A stretch of 64,000 bases of DNA from Rodentibacter abscessus (GTDB lineage: Bacteria; Pseudomonadota; Gammaproteobacteria; Enterobacterales; Pasteurellaceae): assembly GCF_047160095.1 (NCBI RefSeq), contig NZ_AP038785.1:1612001-1676000 (forward strand), in the 5' to 3' direction. A program made the position numbers and the translations under genes. The notes below the pieces were generated by a model. The model was not told where the DNA came from and searched no databases. It was given only the letters and a program-made list of their open reading frames with translations. Shown in pieces: positions 1 through 8,521 of the stretch (the stretch's first letter is position 1; every line of letters begins with the position of its first letter).

Positions 1-2091
1 AATATTATTGATTCTTTAATTTCACTAAATGTTGCTGCTAACTCACCAAGGCAGGATAGTCTTTACTCATATTTTTACGAACTCAATAATTCAACGATAA
101 ATTTAAAGGATAGCTCTACTATTTATCACCTACACCCAAATTCAAATGGTGTTTTTTTATTAAAAAATTCCACTGCAAATATCATAGATTCAAGTGTTAT
201 TTCTAAGGGGGAATTGGGAGCAATCGAATTTACACAAAGTACCGTTATTTTAAATAATGCCTCCATTTCCGCCCCCAAAGAATCCTCAGCATTCATGTAT
301 TCTGATAAAAATAATGTAGTGAAAATTGAAAATAACTCGACTATTTCTTCAGGTGAGTTTCTAGGGAGTAATTGGCTGGTAGATGATATTCAACAAGGAA
401 ACATTTCTTCCCAAGAAGGAAATATTAATATTGAAATAGCAAATTCAAAAATTATTTCTGATGTATTCGCCTACCTTACTCCAAGTGACGATGAAGTAGG
501 TAAAATTAAAGAGGCGATTACTATTACTGCCGAAAATTCCACTTTATCAGGGCTAACGAAAGCTGTTGATGCCCCAGATTCAACATTGAATTTAACCTTG
601 AATAATTCTGTGTGGAATACTTCACAAACGGAGATTGACGGTAAAACACTATTGGATAGTAGCCTCACGAACCTATCTTTGCAGAAAGGTTCAGTAAATT
701 TTGTCAATACTCTCGGGTTTCAAACTCTTACAATCACTGGCGATTTATCAGGCTCAGGAAATTTCACCCTCAACACTAATCTTGCCAACCAAGAATCCGA
801 TAAGATCGTAGTACAAGGCAAAGACAGCGGTCAATTTGGCTTAGATATTCGTAATAGTGATGATGAACCCAACGCCCCAAACGGCAAAGTAACCCTTGTT
901 GAAACACAAACAGGCGAAGCACAATTTAGCTTGCTGAATCGTGAATATGTCGATGCAGGAGCGTATCGTTATCGCTTGAATAAAGAAGGGACAAACTGGG
1001 TACTTTCTAACCGTGCAGGAGAAAAGACAACTTCAACACCTGTTGCGCCAACAAATCCGCCTACACCGAAAATCCCAACCAAGCCTACACCATCTGTAGA
1101 GGATAACATAGCAGTTCAGCCAATCCCCCCAACAACTCCAAGTGAAAACACGGCACCACAACCGCCGATTATTCCGCCGGTGATTGTACCACCAACAACC
1201 ACCGAACCGGCTAACCCACAACTTGCCTTAAGTGAAAAATCTAACGCACTGGTTTCACTCCGCCAAGCTCAATTACACCTTGTTGAACAAGGCTTAACGG
1301 ATTTACACCACCGCCTAGGCGAATTAAAACGTGGCGAACAAGGCAATGTATGGGTGAAAAATGTAAATTCTCGTTCAAAACTGACCGCACTTTCAGTTTC
1401 CTCAAATAGCCAATCATCGGGTTTTGAACAAAATATTCACAGCCTACAACTGGGGGCAGATGTTGCATTGAGCGACAATTTCCGTTTGGGCGGATTTATC
1501 GGCAATGCCCGTTCCGATGTGGATTTTAATCACGATTATGGTTCAGGCAAAGTTAAAGGACAATCATTCGGGATCTACGGAACCTATCTCGCCGACAACG
1601 GTTTCTATTGGGATAACATCGCCAAATACGACCGCTTGAAAGCAGAAAACCCTGAAACAGGCAAACGCAAATATCACGGCTACACCCTTTCCAGCGAAGT
1701 GGGGCGGATTCACACACTCGGTTCAGGTTGGACAATCACACCACAACTTCAACTTGCGTGGACAACCCTTTCAGGACAAAGCGATGAAGATCGCCTGAAT
1801 GCCTACACGGGACGAGCAGGTGTGCGTGTTGCCAAAACGATTGAATTCAACGGCTGGAATATACAACCTTACGCCGAAATTAATGGCGTAAAAACGAAAA
1901 CCCGCCACAATCAAGTACGTGTCAATCAATACGCATTTGATGTTGCTGAAACAGGTAGCCGTTTTGAAAGTGCCTTGGGTTTAAATGCCCAATTCGGGCA
2001 ACACCGATTCGGACTTGAAGGCGGTTTCACAAGCGGTAAAAAACTCGACCAACCTTACAAAGTGCAATTGACGTATCGGTATAGTTGGTAG
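1..2091 (+). CDS. Autotransporter (type Va) C-terminal part, 5' truncated by window edge
   Basis: The reading frame is open from base 1, so 696 residues are visible and the true start lies outside; the TTG at 214 is not a start. The first ~340 residues are a repetitive Asn/Ser/Thr-rich beta-helix-like passenger (many NxST and 'ENSTLSG'-style turns), resembling pertactin/AIDA passengers. A Pro/Thr-rich linker (about residues 340-400) follows, then a ~265-residue beta-barrel translocator that begins near 'GNVWVKN' and ends in the aromatic 'YRYSW' expected for BAM-dependent outer-membrane insertion. The architecture is clear; the passenger function (adhesin, protease or other) cannot be told, and no serine-protease motif is visible in this part. 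A hairpin terminator follows directly. Confidence 0.85.
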   Translation, partial: NIIDSLISLNVAANSPRQDSLYSYFYELNNSTINLKDSSTIYHLHPNSNGVFLLKNSTANIIDSSVISKGELGAIEFTQSTVILNNASISAPKESSAFMYSDKNNVVKIENNSTISSGEFLGSNWLVDDIQQGNISSQEGNINIEIANSKIISDVFAYLTPSDDEVGKIKEAITITAENSTLSGLTKAVDAPDSTLNLTLNNSVWNTSQTEIDGKTLLDSSLTNLSLQKGSVNFVNTLGFQTLTITGDLSGSGNFTLNTNLANQESDKIVVQGKDSGQFGLDIRNSDDEPNAPNGKVTLVETQTGEAQFSLLNREYVDAGAYRYRLNKEGTNWVLSNRAGEKTTSTPVAPTNPPTPKIPTKPTPSVEDNIAVQPIPPTTPSENTAPQPPIIPPVIVPPTTTEPANPQLALSEKSNALVSLRQAQLHLVEQGLTDLHHRLGELKRGEQGNVWVKNVNSRSKLTALSVSSNSQSSGFEQNIHSLQLGADVALSDNFRLGGFIGNARSDVDFNHDYGSGKVKGQSFGIYGTYLADNGFYWDNIAKYDRLKAENPETGKRKYHGYTLSSEVGRIHTLGSGWTITPQLQLAWTTLSGQSDEDRLNAYTGRAGVRVAKTIEFNGWNIQPYAEINGVKTKTRHNQVRVNQYAFDVAETGSRFESALGLNAQFGQHRFGLEGGFTSGKKLDQPYKVQLTYRYSW

Positions 2092-2105
2092 CTACAAACA
2101 CGTTT

Positions 2106-2142
2106 AAAAAAATCCCCCTGCTGTTGTACAGGGGGATTTTTC
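2106..2142 (+). terminator. Rho-independent terminator after the autotransporter
   Basis: AAATCCCCCTG and CAGGGGGATTT form an 11-bp perfect stem around an 8-nt loop, followed by a T run. It lies 15 bases after the autotransporter stop. A-run and T-run on both sides could also stop minus-strand transcription coming from the toxin array. Confidence 0.85.
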
Positions 2143-2180
2143 TTTCCAGCCAATCTTATTGTTATCCTAGCATTGCCTGT

Positions 2181-2224
2181 TTAAATCTCGTAAAATTTCG
2201 ACCGCACTTTTGCCGATAAACAAT
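2181..2224. repeat. Direct repeat copy 1 with uptake signal, edge of toxin module
   Basis: This 44-bp segment matches 4525-4568 at 39 of 44 positions in the same orientation, and contains the uptake signal (accgcactt at 2201-2209). The two copies bracket the last toxin/immunity module (2.2-4.5 kb). A shared insertion boundary or past recombination is inferred. Confidence 0.7.
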
Positions 2225-2236
2225 TTCCCTTTGGCA

Positions 2237-2362
2237 ACCGCACCCGATAAAGTCGTGTCACCACCGCTGGTGAGGCTGATGGTTTCACTGTCTAAATGGC
2301 TGTTGTTTTGAATTGTATGGCGTTCGTCTTATTTGCCCTTGCTAAAACCACCTTCAGGCGGA
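2237..2362 (-). pseudogene. CdiA/FhaB internal fragment
   Basis: These ~125 bases are clearly homologous to bases 11095-11220 and 15706-15831 inside the CdiA C-terminal repeat (the stretch encoding 'TTLAGAVAKAK' and 'HTIQNNSHL'). Here the frame is broken and the fragment has no start. It is a leftover of an earlier toxin-module rearrangement at the distal end of the array. Confidence 0.75.
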
Positions 2363-2371
2363 TTGTTTAAA

Positions 2372-2740
2372 TCATGAAACAAACTTATGATCCTCATACT
2401 CCCATTCAAAATATTTTCTTAATTTACGCAGTATATCCTCCCAAGTCTCACCTTCAATAGAATTGACTAGAATTTTCAGTTCTCTTTCTAAATCATCAAA
2501 ATCATCAAAATCAACAATAATTGTTTTTTCTCCTAATAATATCTTGTCTTTTTCTATCCAGTGTTTTACCCAATTAAGATTAACTACATGAACTAAAAAA
2601 TAATCTGCCGAGATATTATCTTGCTCACCTATAGATAAAGATAAGGTTAAGCAGTATGTAGGTTCTAACATTGCTAATTGAGCTTCATATTTATTAGAAA
2701 CAGTGTAAAAATAAATATCTTTTAAATCAGCTCTTAACAT
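2372..2740 (-). CDS. Imm8-like immunity protein
   Basis: This 122-residue acidic cytosolic protein begins two bases after the stop of the orphan toxin ORF at 2743, the usual toxin-immunity arrangement. It begins 'MLRADLKDIYFY', carries a central 'IGEQDNISADYFLVHVV' segment, and ends with a conserved-looking 'WEDILRKLRKYFEWEYED' stretch. That pattern is what I recall for the Immunity 8 family of polymorphic-toxin immunity proteins: a Trp-Glu pair, a leucine-rich helix, and W-E-x-E/D at the end. The family call is by eye. The role, neutralising the adjacent toxin, rests on position and family. Nothing else follows it on this strand except CdiA debris. Confidence 0.7.
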   Translation of the reverse strand: MLRADLKDIYFYTVSNKYEAQLAMLEPTYCLTLSLSIGEQDNISADYFLVHVVNLNWVKHWIEKDKILLGEKTIIVDFDDFDDLERELKILVNSIEGETWEDILRKLRKYFEWEYEDHKFVS

Positions 2741-2742
2741 AA

Positions 2743-4335
2743 CTAATCCTTAATATTAATATGCAAATTACTCTCTGAAATGAATTTTCCTTTTTCATTT
2801 GTATATCCCCTTTCAAAATTAGCTTGAATACCTGTTTTGGCATAAGGAGAATTAAGCTTGCTATTTGCAGGTCTATATCTCCTTGTTCCATCTAAACTTG
2901 TCAATCCACCATCACTATTGCGAATTGCACCATCACCAACCCATTCTGATGCCAATCTCTCCGTCTCTTTACGAGTAAATATTCCATTAACAGTTAAATT
3001 CCCTTTTCCAAACGCAGCATGATCCAATACAGGATTTTTAGTTACCGTATTCTGGAGATTTTCCTTAATCAATTGTTCTTTCAACTTCGGATACAACGCC
3101 ACATTTTCAGCCCCTGACGGATAATCACTATCCCCAACCATCTTACGCTGATGCTTATCCATTCCTGAAGCAGGGTAAGCTTTATTTTTCTCACTGACTA
3201 AGTTTTTGACTTTATTAAATCCATCCTTAGCCAAACCACCTACCGCACCAATTGCAGAGCCTGCCTCTATCGCCGTTAAACCTAACTTTGTTGCGCTAGA
3301 AAGTTTACTGAAACTTTCCGCATTTTCTTTATCCACCAAGTTTGATAAGGTTATGCGATTCGCTGAATTGAGGTCATTCGGGTAATACACCATCATACTA
3401 CTGAAAAAACCTAGGTTGTTCTCTAACTCTTGGGCACCGGTATTCATTTGATATAAATGCGCACTTTCACAAAGGACATTACCTTTACAAGCGATTAATT
3501 CCTTACGATTTTTTTCACTGAGTCCTTTGTATTTTTCAAAAATCGGCTTAGTATCCCGACCTTCTTTCTGCGCTTTATCCAACTCCCGAATGAGATTTTC
3601 TACATCAATATTACTAAAGTAGTTATTCTCCACCGCACTTTTCGCCGTTCTCATACCTTGTAGCGTGGAAGCGGTATTACCGCCTGTCACATTGCCCGCT
3701 AATGCCCCCGAAAGCTGTCCTGCTAGTGAAAGAAGATTGCGCTCTTCTTCCGTCAGTTGACTTGCCGATTTGTTAAACACCATCTCAGAAAGCAACATCG
3801 CACTTGCCTCACCTGCTACACCGGAGGCTGCTCCGGCAAAGGCATTGTTTCCGCTCGCTTTGGCTTCAAGTGCGGAAAGCGTGGCGTGTGCCAGTAAATT
3901 CGCCAGTCTGCTGTCTTTAGTGTATTCGTGAATTTTGGCATTTAGCTCCGGAGAAAGGGCTGATACTGCTGCTTCGCCTGCACTACCTCCCGATAAAATC
4001 GTACCCAATGTCATCACCGCCGCATCAAGTTTGCGTTTTGACGAGCCACCTGTCTGCCAACTTTCGGCTTCCGCTTTTGCTTGATTGTATATGTGCGTTA
4101 AGTTTGATAATTCCTCTTTTGACGCGTTTTCGGCTTTTGCTTTAGTCAGTGCTTTTTCTGCCTTTTTAACTTCTTCTTGAGCCGCTTTTTGTTTCTGCTC
4201 AGAATAGGTCGTAACCGCTTCCGACATATCTCCCACAGCTCCCGCTATGACTTGCTGCTCTTTAAGCTTTTGTTTGATATCAAAGGTTGTTTTCACTTGG
4301 CTGTTGGCTTGGCTAAGCTCGGTGTTTATCCCCAA
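2743..4335 (-). CDS. Orphan CdiA-CT module: pretoxin plus C-terminal toxin
   Basis: This 530-residue ORF starts 'MGINTELSQ' inside sequence homologous to the CdiA C-terminal repeat. Homology actually extends upstream to about 4523, where an in-frame TAA cuts it off, so the exoprotein leader and secretion domain are absent. The first ~220 residues form a divergent pretoxin region with a VENN motif ('AVENN' near residue 230). The next ~300 residues are a unique toxin segment containing a Cys pair ('ACKGNVLC'), a hydrophobic stretch near 'LGLTAIEAGSAIGAVGGLAK', and a short C-terminal domain around 'RRYRPANSKL' and 'GIQANFERG'. I have seen similar short ends on other polymorphic toxins but cannot name the activity. 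Without a signal sequence it is probably a silent cassette or needs recombination onto cdiA. Confidence 0.75.
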   Translation of the reverse strand: MGINTELSQANSQVKTTFDIKQKLKEQQVIAGAVGDMSEAVTTYSEQKQKAAQEEVKKAEKALTKAKAENASKEELSNLTHIYNQAKAEAESWQTGGSSKRKLDAAVMTLGTILSGGSAGEAAVSALSPELNAKIHEYTKDSRLANLLAHATLSALEAKASGNNAFAGAASGVAGEASAMLLSEMVFNKSASQLTEEERNLLSLAGQLSGALAGNVTGGNTASTLQGMRTAKSAVENNYFSNIDVENLIRELDKAQKEGRDTKPIFEKYKGLSEKNRKELIACKGNVLCESAHLYQMNTGAQELENNLGFFSSMMVYYPNDLNSANRITLSNLVDKENAESFSKLSSATKLGLTAIEAGSAIGAVGGLAKDGFNKVKNLVSEKNKAYPASGMDKHQRKMVGDSDYPSGAENVALYPKLKEQLIKENLQNTVTKNPVLDHAAFGKGNLTVNGIFTRKETERLASEWVGDGAIRNSDGGLTSLDGTRRYRPANSKLNSPYAKTGIQANFERGYTNEKGKFISESNLHINIKD

Positions 4336-4524
4336 TGCCTTCGCGGTGGTTTCAGTCGGTTGGCTATCCTTATTTAAGATAATCTTGCCTTCCGTTAAGG
4401 TCGCTTTGGTGATGCTGCTATCACTTTCACTAGCATATAACGGGATTGCCGGGTTAATACTGTTGCTTTGTGGCGTCCCCGTAAGCTTGGCAACTTTTGC
4501 TTGTTGCTCTGCTTCCTCAGCGGT

Positions 4525-4568
4525 TTAAATCTCGCAGAATTTAGACCGCACTTTTGCCAATAAATAAT
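4525..4568. repeat. Direct repeat copy 2 with uptake signal
   Basis: This is the partner of 2181-2224 (39 of 44 identical, same orientation). It lies between the immunity gene at 4619 and the truncated CdiA fragment beginning near 4523. It overlaps the uptake-signal inverted pair below. Confidence 0.7.
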
Positions 4569-4593
4569 ATGTGCTTTTGGCAAAAGTGCGGTC
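4544..4593 (-). terminator. Inverted uptake-signal pair, likely terminator of immunity gene
   Basis: A perfect 17-bp inverted repeat (4544-4560 against 4577-4593, each holding the 9-mer uptake signal) encloses a 16-nt loop just downstream of the minus-strand immunity gene ending at 4619. Such USS pairs act as terminators in this bacterial group. No long T tract follows, so termination strength is uncertain. Confidence 0.55.
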
Positions 4594-4618
4594 AGATTGA
4601 GCTGATTCTTTAACAAGA

Positions 4619-5014
4619 TCAGAAATCTAATTTTATAAATGGAAACTCCTTTTTAAACCTTTCTAATATATGAGGATTTTTTTCTAAAGCTGATAAAGCT
4701 TCTTTTTTTGATACTGGACTATCAAACATACTTCCGAAACGCTTTATTGCTATTCCATATATTGAATTATACTCCTTATCATTTAATATTGGATCGGGTG
4801 TAAACCCGATAATCTTTAATAAATCATAGAAAGAGCCATCAAAATCAATTAAATCGAAAATATATAATGGTAATTCTTCTATACTACTATCATTTATAAC
4901 TAAACTAACCCACTCTCTAAATTCGATTCTATTAATTGCTCCAGTAATTAAACAGGATTTAACAAATCCAATATCTTCACTGGACTCCCGTGTTAATTTA
5001 AACTTATTTACCAT
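4619..5014 (-). CDS. Immunity protein for WHH-type toxin (paralogue 2)
   Basis: This 131-residue acidic protein starts 11 bases inside the end of the WHH toxin ORF (5004-5369). It is clearly paralogous to the 128-residue protein at 5447-5833. Both have an N-terminal 'D(I/L)xF(V/A)xSCL' helix, a central 'EFxxWVxLVIND' motif, 'PLxxFDLxxF', and the identical end 'FPFIKLDF'. The pairing of two related immunity proteins with two related nucleases supports the assignment. I do not recognise a named immunity family with confidence. It may protect against a related toxin even if its own toxin ORF is not expressed. Confidence 0.7.
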   Translation of the reverse strand: MVNKFKLTRESSEDIGFVKSCLITGAINRIEFREWVSLVINDSSIEELPLYIFDLIDFDGSFYDLLKIIGFTPDPILNDKEYNSIYGIAIKRFGSMFDSPVSKKEALSALEKNPHILERFKKEFPFIKLDF

Positions 5015-5369
5015 CTTTTATTCCCTCCCATCCTATGTGACCTGTATTTTTATGAATATCAGAATCAATTAATTGCATCTTTCCTGTATCCTGATTGTGA
5101 TGCCATGTAAATCCTGGTATTTTACTTTCTCCTCTGTAAATAGCTTCTAATTGAGACGGAGTAAATTTATTTTTACTAACATATCCATTATTGATAGCAT
5201 TTGCTAAATCTCTACTAGCCATCCGCATTTGCTCTTGATAAGAAGTATTCCTGAAATCAGTAATATCTAATTTTTTGCTCGGCGTGATATTTTTCAGTGT
5301 TTTGACGGCTGATAATCTCAAGCCCTTTAAGGTCGGCTTCCCAACGCTCTGCCTTAAGGTTGGCTGCAT
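5004..5369 (-). pseudogene. Orphan WHH-type HNH nuclease toxin fragment, frame-disrupted
   Basis: The C-terminal ~85 residues match the end of the toxin at 5836-8520: 'SYQEQM', then 'FTWHHNQDTGKMQLI' and 'HKNTGHIGW'. The WHH signature and the following H..TGH are typical of the WHH branch of HNH/Endo VII nuclease toxins. The first ~30 residues read out of frame through a CdiA-like fragment (compare 5257-5445), so the ATG at 5367-5369 is fortuitous. Upstream CdiA-like coding and the toxin are in different frames, so a full fusion cannot be translated. It is best seen as a stored toxin cassette. Confidence 0.7.
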
Positions 5370-5445
5370 CCAAAGTCAGTTTGCCATCTGGGCTATTGGT
5401 TATAATCGTGCTGCTGTGTAATAAGCTGTTTTGCCAAGTATTCAT
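5257..5445 (-). pseudogene. CdiA/FhaB-like fragment joined to orphan toxin
   Basis: The 62-residue frame contains exoprotein-like text ('GKLTLDAANLKAERWEADL', 'LEIISRQN') and stops after entering the toxin region in the wrong frame. This stretch is not present in the intact CdiA at 13411-25083, so it derives from a different or older exoprotein allele. It begins one base after the stop of the immunity gene at 5447. Confidence 0.5.
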
Positions 5446-5446
5446 C

Positions 5447-5833
5447 TTAAAAATCTAATTTTATAAACGGAAACATTTTCTTATATTTATCCAAAATATA
5501 AGGATGTTTATTTAAAGCTATAATAGCATCATCCTTAGAAACACAAGGGTCATATAATACTTTAAATCTTTCATATGCAATATAATATAATGCATAATCC
5601 TCTTCTTTAGATAAATCATTATTAAATTCAAAGCCAATTACATCATATATTTTAAATAGCGAATCATTAAAAAATAATAAATCAAACATAAATAATGGTA
5701 TTTCATCACTCTCTAAGTCATTAATCACTAGTTCTACCCATTGTTTAAATTCATCTAAATTGACCGCTTGATTGTACAAGCAAGATATTGCAAAATTTAG
5801 ATCACTTGCATTATTTTTATATATTTTCCACAT
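5447..5833 (-). CDS. Immunity protein for WHH-type toxin (paralogue 1)
   Basis: This 128-residue, acidic, non-membrane protein lies two bases downstream of the orphan WHH toxin. It shares the 'EFxxWVxLVIND', 'PLFMFDLLFF' and terminal 'FPFIKLDF' motifs with the protein at 4619-5014. The role as cognate inhibitor of the nuclease is inferred from toxin-immunity synteny and the parallel paralogy of both partners. Codon use is AT-rich compared with the duplicated CdiA part, as is usual for transferred immunity genes. The family is not identified by name. Confidence 0.75.
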   Translation of the reverse strand: MWKIYKNNASDLNFAISCLYNQAVNLDEFKQWVELVINDLESDEIPLFMFDLLFFNDSLFKIYDVIGFEFNNDLSKEEDYALYYIAYERFKVLYDPCVSKDDAIIALNKHPYILDKYKKMFPFIKLDF

Positions 5834-5835
5834 AA

Positions 5836-8520
5836 TTATTTTCCTTTTTGGATACTGTCACCACCAATATGCCCTGTTTTTGAATGAATTCTCTCATTTA
5901 TAAGTTGCATTCTCCCCGTATCTTGATGATGATGCCATGTTAAATGAGGAATTTTACTTTTTCCTTTCTTGATTGCATCAAGTTGCTCTATGGTAAATTT
6001 ATTTTTATCAATATGCCCTTTTTCAATAGCTTTAGCTAAATCTTGTGTTGCGAGCTTCATTTGCTCTTCATAAGATATAGATTTGAAATCTGAAATTCTA
6101 ATTTTAGTATCATACTTCGCTATATCATCAAAAATAGGAAAACCTTTATTATCAAATGGAACATCTGTCACAGGATGTTTTTTACCTGCAAGTTTCACAT
6201 TTTTGGAATTTAAAGGCGGAACCGTTGTTGATTTAACATTAGATTTACCATAAACCTCTTCAAAGCCTTTTCTAAGCTCCTTAGAGTCATAAATCCCATT
6301 GACCGAATTATTTATATAACGAGCCGCTTCTTGTTGATGTTTAACGACTTCCGCTATATTCCCTACTTTTTCTGCAGCCTTCGCCTTTTGAATTGAAACC
6401 TTCGCTGCTTTAAGCGGTTTGGTAACAAAATCTGCCCCCGGAATAATCCCTATTGTCGCTAACGCATAATCAATTCCATCTTCTGCTTCAACAAAGGATT
6501 TCGCATCACCAACAACCGGTGTTAAATCTGCAATAAAACCTGCAATATTACCCGTTGTTTTAAGGTTTTCGATAAGCTCAGGATGTGCTTTTTCAAATTT
6601 CTCAATAGCGGCTTTTTCTACATCTGTAGCGATTTGTTTTGCTTGCTCTGCTTGAGCTAGGCTATTAAGAACCTCTGGTGAATAACCAAATAAATTATTC
6701 TCCACCGCATTCTTCGCTATCGCTGAACCCGTGCTGACTGCATTCAAGGTTTCTGCACTGTTACCTTTAGTTGCCGCCCCTGCCGCTACACCGGCTAAGG
6801 CTTTGGTGATTTCAAGCACTTGCTCTTTTTCTTCAGGGGTGAGTTCGCTCGGGTCTTTTTGGTAAATGCCTTGGGTTAAGGCTCTTGCACCGAGCTCTGC
6901 CGTTGCCGCTGAAATCGCCCCCGTACTCGCTTTACCGCCCGAAAGCTCTGCTTCGATTGCGCCCCATAATACATGCGCCGCAATATTCGCCGTTTCGCTT
7001 TGTGCCGTGAGCGTTTTTATCGCTTGGTTTACATAAGGGGAGGCTGCGCCCGCCGCAATAGCTTCGGTCGGTTTACCTGCCAAGGCAAGGCTAAGTGCGG
7101 TCGTTACCGCCTCCACTTTGCGTTTATGTTCTCCCGAGGTTTGCCATTTCTCCGCTTCTTGTTTCTTCTGAGCTGCCTCTGCGATTTTTCCTGCTTTAGC
7201 CAGTTCTTCCGCTTCTTCATTCAGTGCCTTCGCTTTACTTTCCGTATAAGCCTGAGCCGCTGCGCCGATTTCCCCTATTGCATTACCAATCACCTGCTGT
7301 TCGCTAAGTTTTTGTTGGATATCAAAGGTTGCTTTCACTTGGCTGTTGGCTTGGCTAAGCTCAGTGTTTATCCCCAATGCTTTCGCCGTGGTTTCAGTCG
7401 GTTGGCTATCCTTATTTAAGATAATCTTGCCTTCCGTTAAGGTCGCTTTGGTTATGCTGCTATCACTTTCACTAGCATATAACGGGATTGTCGGGTTGAT
7501 ACCATCACTTTGTGGCGTCCCCGTAAGCTTGGAAATTTTTGCCTGTTGTGCCGCTTCTTCCTCAGTTTTGGCTTCTACGCCGCCGAGTTTATTGAGATTG
7601 GCTGAGCCACTGATGCTGCCACTGATGGCTCGGCTTTGGCTTTCGTTTTTAATGTCGCTAAAGGTCAGGGTATTGGTTTTCAGTTCACTGTTATTTGGGT
7701 TGGCGCTGGCGATTGCTCCGCCTTTAAGTTGAACGTGGTTCGCATTAATATGGTAACCGCCTTCTTCTGTAAATAAGCCCGACTGCTCAGCCACTTGTTT
7801 GCTGCTTGACTTGCCGCTTGAGGCATTGCCGTAACCGCTTGCTCCCCATCCCGTTCCCAATGACACCTGTATTCTTCCGCCGAAGCCTGCGCTACTGCTT
7901 TGGCTGTGATGTTCATCTTGGCGGCTTTCTATCTTCAAGGTACCGCCCACATCGGTGTGAATTGTCTTGGCTTTCGCTACCGCACCCGCTAGAGTCGTGT
8001 CGCCACCGCTGCTGAGGCTGATGCTTTCACTGTCTAAATGGCTGTTGTTTTGAATAAGATGACGTTCGTCTTGTTTACTATTGCTAAAGCCGCCTTGCGC
8101 ATAAACGTAAACGCCTGTTTGAGCACCGATGGCGACACCCGCACCCACTTCCACTCCGCTACTTTGTTGTCTGCCTTTTTGCGTTGCCGTACTTTGACTT
8201 GATTCAAGCACGAGCTCTTTTGCCGCATTTAAGCGAATTGAGCTGTCCGCTAACCGCTTGCCTTCCGCATCTCGACTCGTGAAATCCGTCTGTTTCGCAC
8301 GAATATCACCACGGCGGGATTTGATGTCGATATGTTGTGCATTAAGCAGATTGCCTTGCGCTTCTGCCTGTTTCGATTCAAGTCGTTCTCGGCTGTGGCT
8401 ATAGCCCGTCCCCGCTTCCACCCGTAATAATGCACCGCCGGCGGCCGCATTGGCGTAGGTGGAGTAGGCTTTCGCCGCCACATTTACATCTCTTCTAAGA
8501 GTACCAATTTGAATGCTCAC
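5836..8520 (-). CDS. Orphan CdiA-CT module with WHH (HNH/Endo VII) nuclease toxin
   Basis: This 894-residue ORF begins with a GTG one base after the stop of the upstream immunity gene (8522-8779). About 14 unrelated residues come first, then it joins CdiA repeat sequence ('AAKAYSTYANAAAGG'). Residues ~15-610 copy the CdiA FHA-2/pretoxin region up to 'AVENN'. After VENN come a pretoxin-like helical stretch with a Gly/Ala hydrophobic segment ('DLTPVVGDAKSF', 'IGIIPGADFV') and a C-terminal WHH nuclease domain: 'HLTWHHHQDTGRMQLI' and 'HSKTGHIGG'. HNH nucleases of this type use the His residues to bind metal and cleave DNA. No secretion signal or TPS domain is present, so delivery would require recombination with the intact cdiA or trans use. 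The adjacent immunity gene is 5447-5833. Confidence 0.8.
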   Translation of the reverse strand: MSIQIGTLRRDVNVAAKAYSTYANAAAGGALLRVEAGTGYSHSRERLESKQAEAQGNLLNAQHIDIKSRRGDIRAKQTDFTSRDAEGKRLADSSIRLNAAKELVLESSQSTATQKGRQQSSGVEVGAGVAIGAQTGVYVYAQGGFSNSKQDERHLIQNNSHLDSESISLSSGGDTTLAGAVAKAKTIHTDVGGTLKIESRQDEHHSQSSSAGFGGRIQVSLGTGWGASGYGNASSGKSSSKQVAEQSGLFTEEGGYHINANHVQLKGGAIASANPNNSELKTNTLTFSDIKNESQSRAISGSISGSANLNKLGGVEAKTEEEAAQQAKISKLTGTPQSDGINPTIPLYASESDSSITKATLTEGKIILNKDSQPTETTAKALGINTELSQANSQVKATFDIQQKLSEQQVIGNAIGEIGAAAQAYTESKAKALNEEAEELAKAGKIAEAAQKKQEAEKWQTSGEHKRKVEAVTTALSLALAGKPTEAIAAGAASPYVNQAIKTLTAQSETANIAAHVLWGAIEAELSGGKASTGAISAATAELGARALTQGIYQKDPSELTPEEKEQVLEITKALAGVAAGAATKGNSAETLNAVSTGSAIAKNAVENNLFGYSPEVLNSLAQAEQAKQIATDVEKAAIEKFEKAHPELIENLKTTGNIAGFIADLTPVVGDAKSFVEAEDGIDYALATIGIIPGADFVTKPLKAAKVSIQKAKAAEKVGNIAEVVKHQQEAARYINNSVNGIYDSKELRKGFEEVYGKSNVKSTTVPPLNSKNVKLAGKKHPVTDVPFDNKGFPIFDDIAKYDTKIRISDFKSISYEEQMKLATQDLAKAIEKGHIDKNKFTIEQLDAIKKGKSKIPHLTWHHHQDTGRMQLINERIHSKTGHIGGDSIQKGK
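6694..8480. repeat. CdiA C-terminal repeat, copy 3 (1787 bp)
   Basis: This segment is colinear with 9814-11600 (constant offset 3120 at both ends) and with the matching part of the intact cdiA. By eye, identity is in the mid-90s percent with scattered substitutions. It ends on one side exactly at the VENN-coding region ('attattctccaccgca' on the plus strand) and on the other at the 'AAKAYSTYAN' codons. Confidence 0.9.
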
Positions 8521-8521
8521 T

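Noticed and set aside
214..214. TTG at 214 as start of the first gene
   Set aside because: The same frame is open to base 1 with continuous passenger-like sequence, so the gene begins outside the window.
4395..4616. 73-codon minus-strand ORF between the DR copy and the toxin module
   Set aside because: It reads out of frame through the uptake-signal hairpin and the CdiA fragment; the homologous frame is the one used at 2743-4335.
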